Assembly (NCBI RefSeq): GCF_000163055.2
Contig: NC_022111.1
Span: forward strand, 1-64,000
DNA length: 64,000 nucleotides
Direction: 5' to 3'
From: Prevotella sp. oral taxon 299 str. F0039
GTDB taxonomy: Bacteria; Bacteroidota; Bacteroidia; Bacteroidales; Bacteroidaceae
Below are positions 44,633-54,800 of this stretch, piece after piece; the first letter of the stretch is position 1, and every line of letters starts with the position of its first letter. Both the position numbers and the translations under genes were made by a program. The notes beneath the pieces were generated by a model, which was not told where the DNA came from, did no database searches, and saw nothing but the letters and a program-made list of their open reading frames with translations.

Positions 44633-46018
44633 CTATTTTGTCATACTTCGCACCACTGTAATCAATTTTTCGCCTAATTCTTCTGCCTCTTTTATTGTAG
44701 GAGCTTCGCTATAAATACGAATAATTGGTTCAGTATTACTCTTACGAAGATGTACCCATGAGTTCGTAAAGTTAATCTTTATACCATCGATATCGATAAT
44801 TTCCTCATTGCAATACACTTCTTTTACCTTTGCAAGAATAGCATCTATATCTGCATTTTGAGTAAGGTCGATTCTGTTTTTCGCCATGAAGTACTCAGGA
44901 TAGCTTGCCTTTAACTCGCTAGCAGTGCAGCCTTTATGAGCTAAATGAGATAAGAAAAGGGCAACACCAACAAGTGCATCACGACCATAATGACTCTCTG
45001 GATAAATCACTCCACCATTACCTTCACCACCAATAACGGCATTTACATTCTTCATTTGAGTGGTTACATTTACCTCTCCCACTGCAGCTGCAGTGTATTT
45101 GCCTCCATGTTTCTCAGTAACATCACGCAACGCACGAGTTGAACTCAAGTTAGAGACTGTGTTTCCTGGTGTTTTTGATAGCACATAATCAGCAACACTA
45201 ACAAGTGTATACTCTTCTCCAAACATCTCTCCGTTCTCTGAAATGAAAACTAAACGATCGACATCTGGGTCTACTACTATACCAAGATCATAGCCACCTT
45301 TAGCCATTTCTCCCATAATCTCACCTAGGTTCTTTGCCAATGGTTCGGGATTGTGAGCGAAATCGCCTGTAGGTTCACCATTAAGAACTTTATATTCTAC
45401 ACCTAAAGTATCTAAGAATTGAGGCATAATAACACCTCCAACAGAGTTCACTGCATCTACAAGTACTTTAAAGTGCGCATTTTTTATTGCTTCACGATCA
45501 ACAAGTTTCAAGTTAAGAACACTATCGATGTGACGTTGATTGAATGAATTATCTTCTGTATATTTACCTAATTCGTCAACTGAAGCATATTCAAAGTCTT
45601 CTTTTTCAGCAATAGTTAGAACCTCTTCTCCATCTGCTGCAGTTAAGAATTCACCTTTCTCATTAAGTAGTTTCAAGGCATTCCATTGACGAGGATTGTG
45701 ACTTGCAGTAATAATAATGCCTCCAGCAGCTTGTTGCATTGCAACAGCAAGTTCGGTTGTTGGAGTTGTTGCCATACCAATATTTACAACATCATAGCCA
45801 ATTCCCATAAGCGTTCCGCACACTATGTTACGAACCATGTCGCCAGAAATGCGTCCATCACGTCCAACTACAATGGTATTGCTCTTGCTTTTACCGCTTC
45901 GACGAATAAAAGTGGCATAAGCTGAGGTAAATTTTACAATATCTAGAGGATTAAGAGTATCTCCTGGTTTCCCACCTATCGTTCCTCTTATACCTGATAT
46001 GGATTTAATAAGTGTCAT
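44633..46018 (-). CDS. glmM: Phosphoglucosamine mutase
   Basis: A 461-aa alpha-D-phosphohexomutase that interconverts glucosamine-6-P and -1-P for cell-wall precursors. The phosphoserine loop is TASHNPRQWNALK, the Mg site is DPDVDRLVF, the sugar loop is GEGNGGVIYPE, and the phosphate loop is RKSNTEPIIRIYSEA. GEGNGG rather than GEESG favours phosphoglucosamine over phosphoglucomutase activity; phosphomannomutase activity cannot be excluded. It lies 39 bp after the DUF4827 gene. Confidence 0.9.
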   Translation of the reverse strand: MTLIKSISGIRGTIGGKPGDTLNPLDIVKFTSAYATFIRRSGKSKSNTIVVGRDGRISGDMVRNIVCGTLMGIGYDVVNIGMATTPTTELAVAMQQAAGGIIITASHNPRQWNALKLLNEKGEFLTAADGEEVLTIAEKEDFEYASVDELGKYTEDNSFNQRHIDSVLNLKLVDREAIKNAHFKVLVDAVNSVGGVIMPQFLDTLGVEYKVLNGEPTGDFAHNPEPLAKNLGEIMGEMAKGGYDLGIVVDPDVDRLVFISENGEMFGEEYTLVSVADYVLSKTPGNTVSNLSSTRALRDVTEKHGGKYTAAAVGEVNVTTQMKNVNAVIGGEGNGGVIYPESHYGRDALVGVALFLSHLAHKGCTASELKASYPEYFMAKNRIDLTQNADIDAILAKVKEVYCNEEIIDIDGIKINFTNSWVHLRKSNTEPIIRIYSEAPTIKEAEELGEKLITVVRSMTK

Positions 46019-46057
46019 AAGTTATAATAATTGTGTTAGTAATCAGTATAAGTTTTA

Positions 46058-46702
46058 TTATTTACCTCGCTGATAGGTGATGGTATAGAAGCAAGGATAA
46101 ACACGTTGAGAAGCGTTTGCTTGTCCTTCAGAGTGGGGTACAATAAGATTTACTTTTGCTAAATTATCGGTGTCATTCACCAATCTTCCAAGCTTAATGT
46201 ATGCCAAAGGAACAAGCCATCCGTTAGGAACAGATGTACTATTGTATATTCTTGACATCAAGCTTGAACTGTGATCAAACGATGCTGTGTATGTAGAATA
46301 ATAGCGGCGAACAGTCATTTTATCTACTAATGAAGAGAAAGCCATATCTATGTTTGACGATTGCAATGAGTCTGTTAATAGGTTTATTTCCTTATAGCGA
46401 CACAAAACGTTTGTGTTTTCGTTATGTTTAAGAATCTCTCCTACACCTCTGTTCACAATTTGCATATATACTCCTGTGTTTGTAAACAACACATATTCAT
46501 TCTTTGATACATCTGTTACGGTGTCCTTTGCTAGGAACTCCTCTTCAGAAATAACCTTAATATTGTTGTCTCTTATATATTTTGAGATGGCAGAACGCTC
46601 ACGTTCTTTCTGATCTGCATAAGTATCAGAATCTTTACACGAAAAAAGTGTGGCAATGCAACACAACAAAACTGCTAATAGAGTGATATTTCTTATTTTC
46701 AT
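46058..46702 (-). CDS. DUF4827 lipoprotein
   Basis: A 214-aa lipoprotein with signal peptide and lipobox-like LFSC (Cys at about residue 22). The rest resembles the Bacteroidales DUF4827 family often found beside glmM (SAISKYIRDNNIKVISEEEF, then a mixed alpha/beta domain with PNGWLVPLAYIKLGRL). The order of elements recalls an FKBP-like fold, but I see no way to confirm isomerase activity. It is first in the unit with glmM. Confidence 0.8.
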   Translation of the reverse strand: MKIRNITLLAVLLCCIATLFSCKDSDTYADQKERERSAISKYIRDNNIKVISEEEFLAKDTVTDVSKNEYVLFTNTGVYMQIVNRGVGEILKHNENTNVLCRYKEINLLTDSLQSSNIDMAFSSLVDKMTVRRYYSTYTASFDHSSSLMSRIYNSTSVPNGWLVPLAYIKLGRLVNDTDNLAKVNLIVPHSEGQANASQRVYPCFYTITYQRGK

Positions 46703-46792
46703 TAATAAATAAATTTAATTGCGTTCTTTATTTTCTTGGACGCTTTTGACTACAAGATGCAGTTCAATAACAGCGTTATTTGCAAAGTTAAG

Positions 46793-46800
46793 AAAAAGAA
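46793..46800 (-). promoter_or_regulatory. Candidate -7 box for DUF4827-glmM
   Basis: TAACTTTG on the minus strand, about 90 bp upstream of the start codon. Confidence 0.6.
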
Positions 46801-46880
46801 AAGAGAGTGAGAAAAAATATTTCTCTTTTTATGTTTTTATGTGACAATTATTAGATAATAATCCATTAAAACTCTAACTC

Positions 46881-47245
46881 TTATAGACTTAAAAGAGATA
46901 GAAGTGCTAAGAAAGGTATAAATCCTTGTTTAATTAATATTTTCCAGTTACTTGTTAGTGCCCCATATAGAGTGCAATAAGAACACAAGAAATAAGTAGG
47001 ATACAAGATAATTCTTTTCTATTTTCAGAGCAAAAAGCACTATAAAGTAAGGCAGGAGCAATGAGACCATTATAGATCCCTTGATTCTTCATAAGTTTTG
47101 TAAAATGCTTTTCTCTCAATACCTCTTGAGGAATATTGAATACCTTTGAGGTCTTTATTGATGATGATGCGATGGTTTCGAGGTACATGATATAAAGAAA
47201 GAGTAATGAAACCAAAATAATTAATACTTGACTAATGATGTGCAT
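46881..47245 (-). pseudogene. DUF1304 membrane protein, frameshifted near the 3' end
   Basis: The intact frame from ATG 47245 (MHIISQVLIILVSLLFLYIM) encodes 96 aa and stops at 46955 after ...IALYMGH. The family motif YIMYLE, NQGIYNG and the later hydrophobic segments identify DUF1304. Dropping two bases in the CTCTATATGGGG tract (46965-46969) restores the family C-terminus: YGALTSNWKILIKQGF and IPFLALLSLLSL, ending at 46881. The restored protein is 120 aa, the normal family length. The upstream in-frame start at 47332 lies above the candidate promoter and is unlikely. It may be a real pseudogene, a phase-variable dinucleotide tract, or a sequencing error. Confidence 0.82.
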
Positions 47246-47305
47246 TGTACTACTTTTATAATTATCTATTTTAATTATCTGCAATATTTGTTTTTCTTTT
47301 ATATC

Positions 47306-47313
47306 CAAATTTA
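47306..47313 (-). promoter_or_regulatory. Candidate -7 box for the DUF1304 gene
   Basis: TAAATTTG on the minus strand, about 60 bp upstream of ATG 47245 and inside the longer ORF, which favours the shorter start. No clear -33. Confidence 0.5.
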
Positions 47314-47358
47314 ATATAAAAGAATTTTTCACTCTCTACTTAATGGTACAAACATACT

Positions 47359-47380
47359 GAAAAAAGAGCAGTTATGCTCT
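47359..47380 (-). terminator. Terminator after the DHH phosphoesterase gene
   Basis: On the minus strand AGAGCA-TAAC-TGCTCT is followed by TTTTT, 8 bp after the stop codon. Confidence 0.88.
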
Positions 47381-47388
47381 AGAAAATC

Positions 47389-48426
47389 TTATTTTAAGAG
47401 GTGAGCATAGTATTCTATTGCACGTCGTGTGATGTCTACAGCCTCTTCAATCGTGCAGCTTAAACGGCCTCCACTAGCATTAAGATGTCCTCCTCCATTG
47501 TAAAATTGTGCTGCCATTTCATTGCAGGGGAAGTTTTCGACAGAACGAAGACTAACCAAAATGGTATTATCTTTTACACTATCTTCACGCAAAGCTATAG
47601 ACAGTTTCATTCCTTTTATCTTTAAAGGCTCGTTCACTAAGCCTTCTGCATCACCTTTTGTAAAATGGAAATTATCCATATCTTCTCGAGTGATAGTAAA
47701 GTATGAGACATGAAAATCATCTAAAACATTGAGTTTTTGGCACATCATATAACCTCTAAAGCGTATAGCCCAAGCACTATAATTGTTGTAGACATTGCGA
47801 TAGATCTTATCTTTATCGAAGCCTTTTGTGAGTAATTGGCTAATAATGAAGAAGATTTCTGGATAAGAAGAGTTATAAGTAAAGCCTCCTGTATCTGTCA
47901 TCATTCCACAATAGATTGCTATTGCACAATGCTTTTCAATAGCATCGAAATAGTTCATTTGCCAAATTAAGCGGAAAATAATCTCACTTGTACTACTAAT
48001 TGCTGGATTAGAGATGCACAAAAGAGTATCCATTGATGGATTTAAATGATGATCTATCATTATTTTAGGGGCTTTACATGCCTCTAAAGGATCTTTCATC
48101 TCCTCAACTCTACTTGCAGTATTATAGTCTAAGCAGAACACCAAACTTGCAGAATCAAAAAGTTCGTTCACTCGTTCGGGGTGCTTATCATATCGAACAA
48201 TCTTCTCTACATGAGGAAGCCAACGCAAAAAATCGGGGAAAGCGTCGGGAACAAGAACAGAAACATTCTTCTTAAAACATGTTGTTAAAAAGTCGTACCA
48301 AGCCAAAGATGATCCTAAAGCATCTCCATCAGGACTTTTATGGCAGGTAATAACAATATTATCGGCACTTTTAATGGAGTTTATTAGGGTATTTATGTCA
48401 CTATCGTTTAGTAAATTTATATTCAT
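47389..48426 (-). CDS. DHH-family phosphoesterase (NrnA-like)
   Basis: A 345-aa DHH/DHHA1 protein. The metal motifs are HKSPDGDALGSSLAW (about 28-42), CLDYN, the DHH triad in IMIDHHLNPS (about 127) and MMTDTGGF. The C-terminal DHHA1 domain ends with the GGGHLNASGG substrate loop. Family members degrade short oligoribonucleotides and 3'-phosphoadenosine 5'-phosphate; the exact substrate is not set by the sequence. Confidence 0.93.
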   Translation of the reverse strand: MNINLLNDSDINTLINSIKSADNIVITCHKSPDGDALGSSLAWYDFLTTCFKKNVSVLVPDAFPDFLRWLPHVEKIVRYDKHPERVNELFDSASLVFCLDYNTASRVEEMKDPLEACKAPKIMIDHHLNPSMDTLLCISNPAISSTSEIIFRLIWQMNYFDAIEKHCAIAIYCGMMTDTGGFTYNSSYPEIFFIISQLLTKGFDKDKIYRNVYNNYSAWAIRFRGYMMCQKLNVLDDFHVSYFTITREDMDNFHFTKGDAEGLVNEPLKIKGMKLSIALREDSVKDNTILVSLRSVENFPCNEMAAQFYNGGGHLNASGGRLSCTIEEAVDITRRAIEYYAHLLK

Positions 48427-48444
48427 TTTTACTTTATTCTTTTG

Positions 48445-48498
48445 TAGAAAAAGAAAGTCTTAGAGGTGAATTGTTTAAGAATAACTCATCTCTAAGAA
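48445..48498 (-). terminator. Terminator after the nucleotidyltransferase gene
   Basis: TCTTAGAG and CTCTAAGA arms (48458-48497), extended to about 15 bp with one mismatch and one G-T pair, with a T-rich minus-strand tail (CTTTCTTTTTC). Confidence 0.75.
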
Positions 48499-48510
48499 TC
48501 TTATTATCAT

Positions 48511-49422
48511 TTAAAATAACTTGTTAGGATATACTCCTTCGTTAACAAGAGCTTGAATTCTATCAACAGTTGCTTGTCTGTCGGCAGAATAAGTCACTCC
48601 AAACCATTTACTTGTTGTGTCTAGTACTTTCACTGTTGAAATTCCATTGTTCACCAACTCATTAACCATTAACGGAATAAAGAATTCTGCTTTAGGGTTA
48701 GCTTGGTTCTTTGGATCGCTTAAGAATTTTTTGAAATAAGCATCACTATGTGCAAAATAATCTGGAGTAAAACCCCACATGTTCATAGAAACAGGGGTAT
48801 TATCTTCAATAGCAACCCATTCTCCATTCTCATCTTTATAAGATACTTTTCCTTCAATACGCATAATCTCTGTGCGTTCTACAACAGTTGTAAGTAACTC
48901 ATTTTCATCTTTAGAGCAGACACCACGTGCAACAGTTCCATTTTCACTAAGAGTGTTACCTACACGGAAGCCAACCATTGCGTAAGTGTTTGTTGCATTA
49001 TCTGGAAGATCAGCCAAGAACTTACCGATAACCATGAAAGAATCACGATTATAGAAGTCGTCACAGTTGATAACACAGAATGGTTCACGAATCAAATCCT
49101 TAGCCATCATCACTGCATGGTTTGTTCCCCATGGCTTTTCACGGCCTTCTGGCACTGTAAAACCTTCAGGAAGTGCATCTAATGATTGGTAGCATACCTC
49201 TGCAGGAATGTGTCCTTCGTACTTAGAAAGCACCTTTTCACGGAATTCTTGTTCAAAATCCTTACGAATAACGAATACGATTTTACCAAATCCAGCCTTG
49301 ATTGCATCATAAATAGAATAGTCCATAATGGTTTCTCCATTAGGACCTAATCCATCAAGTTGCTTCAAACCGCCGTAACGGCTGCCCATACCTGCAGCCA
49401 AAAGAACTAATGTTGGTTTCAT
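48511..49422 (-). CDS. Sugar nucleotidyltransferase-like protein
   Basis: A 303-aa protein with the N-terminal nucleotide-binding loop of NTP transferases (LLAAGMGSRYGGLKQL, about 7-22), then NGETIMDYSIYDAI and the metal-site region CVINCDDFYN (about 117-126). It resembles GalU/RmlA-type pyrophosphorylases in the first half; the second half is less familiar. Substrate unknown. It lies 113 bp downstream of the TamA-like gene. Confidence 0.8.
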   Translation of the reverse strand: MKPTLVLLAAGMGSRYGGLKQLDGLGPNGETIMDYSIYDAIKAGFGKIVFVIRKDFEQEFREKVLSKYEGHIPAEVCYQSLDALPEGFTVPEGREKPWGTNHAVMMAKDLIREPFCVINCDDFYNRDSFMVIGKFLADLPDNATNTYAMVGFRVGNTLSENGTVARGVCSKDENELLTTVVERTEIMRIEGKVSYKDENGEWVAIEDNTPVSMNMWGFTPDYFAHSDAYFKKFLSDPKNQANPKAEFFIPLMVNELVNNGISTVKVLDTTSKWFGVTYSADRQATVDRIQALVNEGVYPNKLF

Positions 49423-49535
49423 AAAAATATGGTTTAAAGGGTTATTAATTAATTTATTATTGTTTATCTCTTTATCTATACAACTTTATTATATCACTCT
49501 TTTTGAGTTGAAAGTTTTACTTTAAGCCTCTCTTG

Positions 49536-51857
49536 TTAGAATGGATAGCCAATGGCAAAGTTCAAATTCTGGCCTTCTTTGAAACTCTTTATATTGTAGA
49601 AACCCGAAGAATAAGGTGTATGTAACGCCACTCCCCAATCTACTCGAATAACAAGGAACTGCATATCATATCGAATTCCTAGTCCTGTTCCTAACGCCAT
49701 CTGTTTAAATACATTCTTTATTTTAAATGTAGAGTTGGTTCTATAGTCTTCTTTTAAAGCCCAAACATTACCCGCATCTAAGAACAATGCACCATAGAAG
49801 TTACCGACAAGATGTTTTCTATATTCTAAATTGGCTAAGAATTTAATATCACCTGTCTGATCGAGATATGAAGTTTGTGATTGATCTACATGATAAGCAC
49901 CAGGTCCTATTGTACGAATATTAAACGCTCTAATACTGTTTGCACCTCCAACATAAAATTGTTCACTATATGGAGCCATTGATGAATTGCCATAACTCCA
50001 TATACATCCTGCATTGATATGTCCCACAAGCGAGCTCTTCTCATCAAATTTCCATGTCTTTGTAAAATCTGTTTCAGCCTTAAGGAATTGAGCATAAGGA
50101 TTTTTAAACATTTTTTTGTCCTTTGAATTCCAACGATATCCACCTGTAAGATAGCCTAAAGATACTAGGTTTCCTGCCTCACTAAAAGCCAATTGCCATC
50201 GAATTGGATTTTGGAAGAAACTTGGACTGTTGTAAGTATAGGCAAAATACATTTTAGGAATAAACTTATCTTGCATCGTATATTGCAGATATGTGCTATT
50301 ACTTACAACGTCCTTAAACTTCTTAGTGCTCTTTGTCATATAATCGAACTGCACAATTAAAGGACTAAACTCGAAAGATGACTTAACAGAAGTTTGCCAG
50401 TTAAATGTCAATTCGCCCGAAACAATGTGACGTTTGAAGTATCCTGCCCGATTAACAAGATCAGATGACATCTTAATTATTGACGTTGGCGGACGATACA
50501 GCTTATGTTGCTTCACCAAAGGGAAGAGCAATTTGGGTATTCTTAACGATAAATCACCTCCATAACTATAAGAATTAAATCCTGTTGTGGTTCCTTCTGA
50601 TGAGTGACCAGTTTGCCATTCGTAGTTACCATGCAGGTTGAACTCCACAATTTCACCTCTTCTAAAGGCATTGCGTTTAGCAAAACCAAGTACAACTGCA
50701 GGTCCTAAACGCCCTGTGGTTTTTCCTTTTACATTGGTTTCAATAAAGAAATCATAGGGTTTATCTAGCACTGTTTGAATTAACATGTCCATTGTTTTAT
50801 ACTTATTAGTTGTATCTAAAGGAGCAAAGTTAATATCAACACTATTGAATATGCCTAGCGAACTAAGGCGATTAAGCGACTCTGTGTAATTACTATCATC
50901 GTATTTCTGACCAGGGAAGAGGCGTAATTCACGCAAAATAACTTTTGGACGCACCCTTGGTTTATTTCCATTGAAAAACACTTTATAGTGAGAATAGGTC
51001 ATAGAGTCTGTTAATTGCTCTTCAGGAGAGGTCTTAATTGCTAATAATGCCTTGCCTATACGCCATGAGTCCAATGTCCCTTTAGGCAAACTATCCACCA
51101 ATTGTACCTTAGTTAACACCTTTCCTGGTACAGATACGGTATCTGCAAGAAAAGTGGTATAATCTTGTTTATAGTAATAAAGGCCTTTATAACGGAATGT
51201 TTTATATATTCTTTCTCTCTGTTCTTCTAGCTTTGAGACATCAAAAATATCGCCCTTATGTAAAAGAATAGCTCCTTTGAGGCTCTTTAAGTAATTCATT
51301 TCTCTCTCAGGAAAACCTACAAACGCTACAGAATCGATTCTAAATAGAGGTCCAGGAATGACTTTATAAGCTATCTTTGCTTGCTTTTTATTCTTTGTTG
51401 TTTCGATATTATAATCTGCTTCACCACGAAGATAACCATGAGAACGTAATATTTGTTTTGCGACTAAAGCACGTAAAGAGGGATTTACGTTACTTATTAA
51501 TACGGGTTTCTTTCCAAACGACTTTGTAATCCATTTGCTGAAACCATTTTTTTTCGTACTAAATGCATTCCAAATCCATAGTCCTATGGGAAAAGGAGAA
51601 CGTAAAGAGCTACTTCCGAACAATGCTCCATTAGGCTGGGTTGCTAATGCTTCTTCTATTTCTTCTTGTGCTGTTATGAAATGTTTGACATCTTCATTCT
51701 TCTCATAATTGATTTTTGAGATTCCAACAAATAGCTGTTCATTTTGTGGAATACTTTTAGTTGTAGAACAAGATGTAAGGTTTAAGCCACCTATTAATAA
51801 TAGGAAGAATCCCCAACGACATGGCTTAAAATATTCTTTTAGTGCTTTATATCTCAT
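49536..51857 (-). CDS. BamA/TamA-family outer-membrane protein
   Basis: A 773-aa outer-membrane assembly protein of the Omp85 superfamily. The N-terminus has a hydrophobic segment and a lipobox-like LTSC (Cys at about 29), so it may be a lipoprotein before the POTRA region. POTRA-like segments occupy about 40-370, and the 16-strand barrel with the EQFYVGGANSIRAFNIRTIG motif (equivalent of the VRGF/Y region) follows. It overlaps the tamB stop by one base, the arrangement of a TamB-TamA pair. Confidence 0.9.
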   Translation of the reverse strand: MRYKALKEYFKPCRWGFFLLLIGGLNLTSCSTTKSIPQNEQLFVGISKINYEKNEDVKHFITAQEEIEEALATQPNGALFGSSSLRSPFPIGLWIWNAFSTKKNGFSKWITKSFGKKPVLISNVNPSLRALVAKQILRSHGYLRGEADYNIETTKNKKQAKIAYKVIPGPLFRIDSVAFVGFPEREMNYLKSLKGAILLHKGDIFDVSKLEEQRERIYKTFRYKGLYYYKQDYTTFLADTVSVPGKVLTKVQLVDSLPKGTLDSWRIGKALLAIKTSPEEQLTDSMTYSHYKVFFNGNKPRVRPKVILRELRLFPGQKYDDSNYTESLNRLSSLGIFNSVDINFAPLDTTNKYKTMDMLIQTVLDKPYDFFIETNVKGKTTGRLGPAVVLGFAKRNAFRRGEIVEFNLHGNYEWQTGHSSEGTTTGFNSYSYGGDLSLRIPKLLFPLVKQHKLYRPPTSIIKMSSDLVNRAGYFKRHIVSGELTFNWQTSVKSSFEFSPLIVQFDYMTKSTKKFKDVVSNSTYLQYTMQDKFIPKMYFAYTYNSPSFFQNPIRWQLAFSEAGNLVSLGYLTGGYRWNSKDKKMFKNPYAQFLKAETDFTKTWKFDEKSSLVGHINAGCIWSYGNSSMAPYSEQFYVGGANSIRAFNIRTIGPGAYHVDQSQTSYLDQTGDIKFLANLEYRKHLVGNFYGALFLDAGNVWALKEDYRTNSTFKIKNVFKQMALGTGLGIRYDMQFLVIRVDWGVALHTPYSSGFYNIKSFKEGQNLNFAIGYPF

Positions 51858-54800
51858 TATTTTACTTCTTTTGTTGGTTGGGTAATAGCAGGAATACTAT
51901 CATTTTCTACTACATCAGTTATCTTATCCTTTGTTTTGAAACGGAAGATATCTTGGAAATGCTGTAGCTTTCGTCTCCATAAGAAACCTACTTCATATTC
52001 TCCAATATAACCATCGAGCCAATCATATGAGTCACGTTTATAGTAACCTTTAAGGTATTTATTTGAGTTAGGATTCAAACGATATTCTACTGTGATGTTA
52101 TCTAAGAAGGTATCTTTTGTACCTTCGACGTTTGTTCCACCCGAAGAGAAGCTTCCACCGACAATCACATTTAATCTATTATCAAGGAATCGTTTTGCAA
52201 ACTTAACCGAATAGTTAGTTCGTGTACTTCCCGAAGCATCACTACTATTATCCATATTGAAGCTCATATCAAAGGTTTTCAATGCACTTCCTGTGATAGC
52301 ATTAATCTGTGACTGTAAGAAAGAGTTTAAAGATGAACTCATTGAGAAGTTATTTGAGGCTCCACCATATAAGTATTGACCTGTGGTTAGCATTGTTACT
52401 GCTATCTTTCCACGCTCTTCTTTACTCATTGCTTGTAGCTGATTAGCGATATCTGTATCCTCTTGACAAGACACAATGAACTCTAATCCCATATTCTTTA
52501 GGGTGTTTGTCACCTTTACTCCACAATTAAATAGCACCGTTCTCTTTGCTCCTTCTTGAGTAGTTACAGAGGCTTTATTTTGCTCTGTCGCTGTAATTTG
52601 AATTGTTGGGTTCATTGCTTCTCCTCTAAATTCAACGTAACTGCCTTCTTCAATATTGAAGGTTTTCAAAGGAATTACAGGTAAAGAATATTTCATTTCA
52701 CCACTTCTAATAGTATAACGGCCATTTAATTGAATTTCATTTGCATTGCTATACTTCATCCGAAGTTCTCCGCCACCAATCAAATCTACATAGTTTGAAT
52801 GATCGGTATTGAGATCACAACGAACATGTGCACCATTATCTACATTGATTCTCATATCCATTTCTAAGCCATTTACAGTAGGCTTTTTAACCACTTGACC
52901 TTTCTTCTCTCTAAAATCAACGAATGTTACGAGGCCTTCAAAGCGGTTGTCGTTGTTCAATGGAGAATCTAATAAGATGTAGGTCATACTTGTTGAACCT
53001 AATACATCTAATGTTCCTCGCATCTTTAATTGAGTTAATGAACCTGCTACTGTACCTGAGAAATTAACCCATGCCTTACCATATGCGAGTGAATTTCCAT
53101 TATCTTCTGCATCTATCAATAGATAATTATTCGCTTTCATCTTTAGATTGAGCTTCATATTATCTAGATCTGAGAAATCAAAATAACCCGAAGTTAAGAG
53201 CGGTTCTTCGTTATGTGAATAGAAATTGAAATTCTCGAAGAGTAAATTACTTCCCACAATGCGCACTGGGTCATCGTCCATTTTAAGCTCAATACCATAA
53301 GGAACACTTACAAGATAAGCAGAATCAAGATACACCTCACCATTTACATTAGGCTTATCAGGTGTGCCTTTCACTGAAAGCGTACCATCAGCATAGCCCT
53401 TTAGGCCTACTATCTGATCTGGTATAAATCCATTCACAAGAGATAAAGGTGTGTGTTGCAAAGATAAGTTCACATCTAATGCTTCTTTCTTTTGGGGATT
53501 ATACGATCCTTCAACGATTGCAATTTCTTGATTATCACGCATCAAACGGCCATCAACCGCATGACTTCCATCTGACAAAGGCATATAAACTAGCTCCGTA
53601 GAAAGATTGCCCAAAGGACTATTTTCATATACCATTCGATCTATTTTCATAGACGATGACACTGAAATAGATTTATCCTTTTTCATAAAATGCAAATCGC
53701 CATTCAGCATTCCCTGCATCTTTGGCATGAAAGGCATAATACTTAACATCTCCGCAATATCAAATTCTTGAACCGAAAGGGTTATGTCTTGCATTCCATC
53801 TTCACTTTCATTGTTGCTATATATGTGAATACCTGTTTTGTCTTTAGCCAACAATGCCACATCTGCATATATGGTTTGCGTATCAGATATATAAACATAA
53901 TTGCTGTCATTCACGGCAAATTCTTTATAACCAAGAATAACATTCTTATCTTTTATACTCGCCTTTACGCCCTTGGAATCCATCTCTCCTTGTAAACCTA
54001 ATGCTAATGTAAGTTTATTTTTAGAATCATATAATTTCGTATTAAGTGTTAAGTCTTTGTTCAACACACTACCATCTAATAGTGCATTGAATACATATTG
54101 AGGATTTTTAGGACTATTTCGTACCTGGGCTGCATACTTTAATTGATTATTCTGCGACATAACATTAAAACGAATCGTATCAATTTGGTTAGATTGCGCA
54201 TAGACATCATATATTTCTGCACGACCATTTAGTCCTATAGAAGGTGACACCTGCATATCTATATTAGCTGAACCAACCTTATAACCATAACGTTTTAATA
54301 TTTTCATAAACATGTTATTCTGCCCAGTTGTAAGATTGATATGTACTAAAGGTAGTTTCTTTTGTATTTCAAGATAATTGAATTGCTTATTGCGAATCTG
54401 CTTTTGAACTATAGATGATAGGGCATTACCTTTTCTCAAAAGATATTTATATCCGCCTTTTGCATTTAGTTTTAATTGAAAATCTCCACAATAAACATTT
54501 GCGTAAGTTGTATCACGACGTGTTATTCCATTAAACACAATACGTTGAGGATGATAATCTTTAGTACTATCACGCACAATAATATTATCAATATCCCCAA
54601 ATGCTTTATAATTATCTTGTAAATCAGTGATAACACCTGCTCTACCACGAAGTGAGATGGTAAGAGGTTGGTCTGTAATACGAAGCTTATACAAATCTGC
54701 TTTAGATAGATTACATACAGCAGTAGCATCAACCAATCGCTTACTCATCAGTGCGTCAGCACTAATTGTACCATAAAGCAATTCGTTTTTACTATCTACA

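Noticed and set aside
47246..47332. The longer 5' end of the DUF1304 reading frame
   Set aside because: The extra 29 residues are Lys/Ile-rich with no family match, and a -7 box lies inside this segment.
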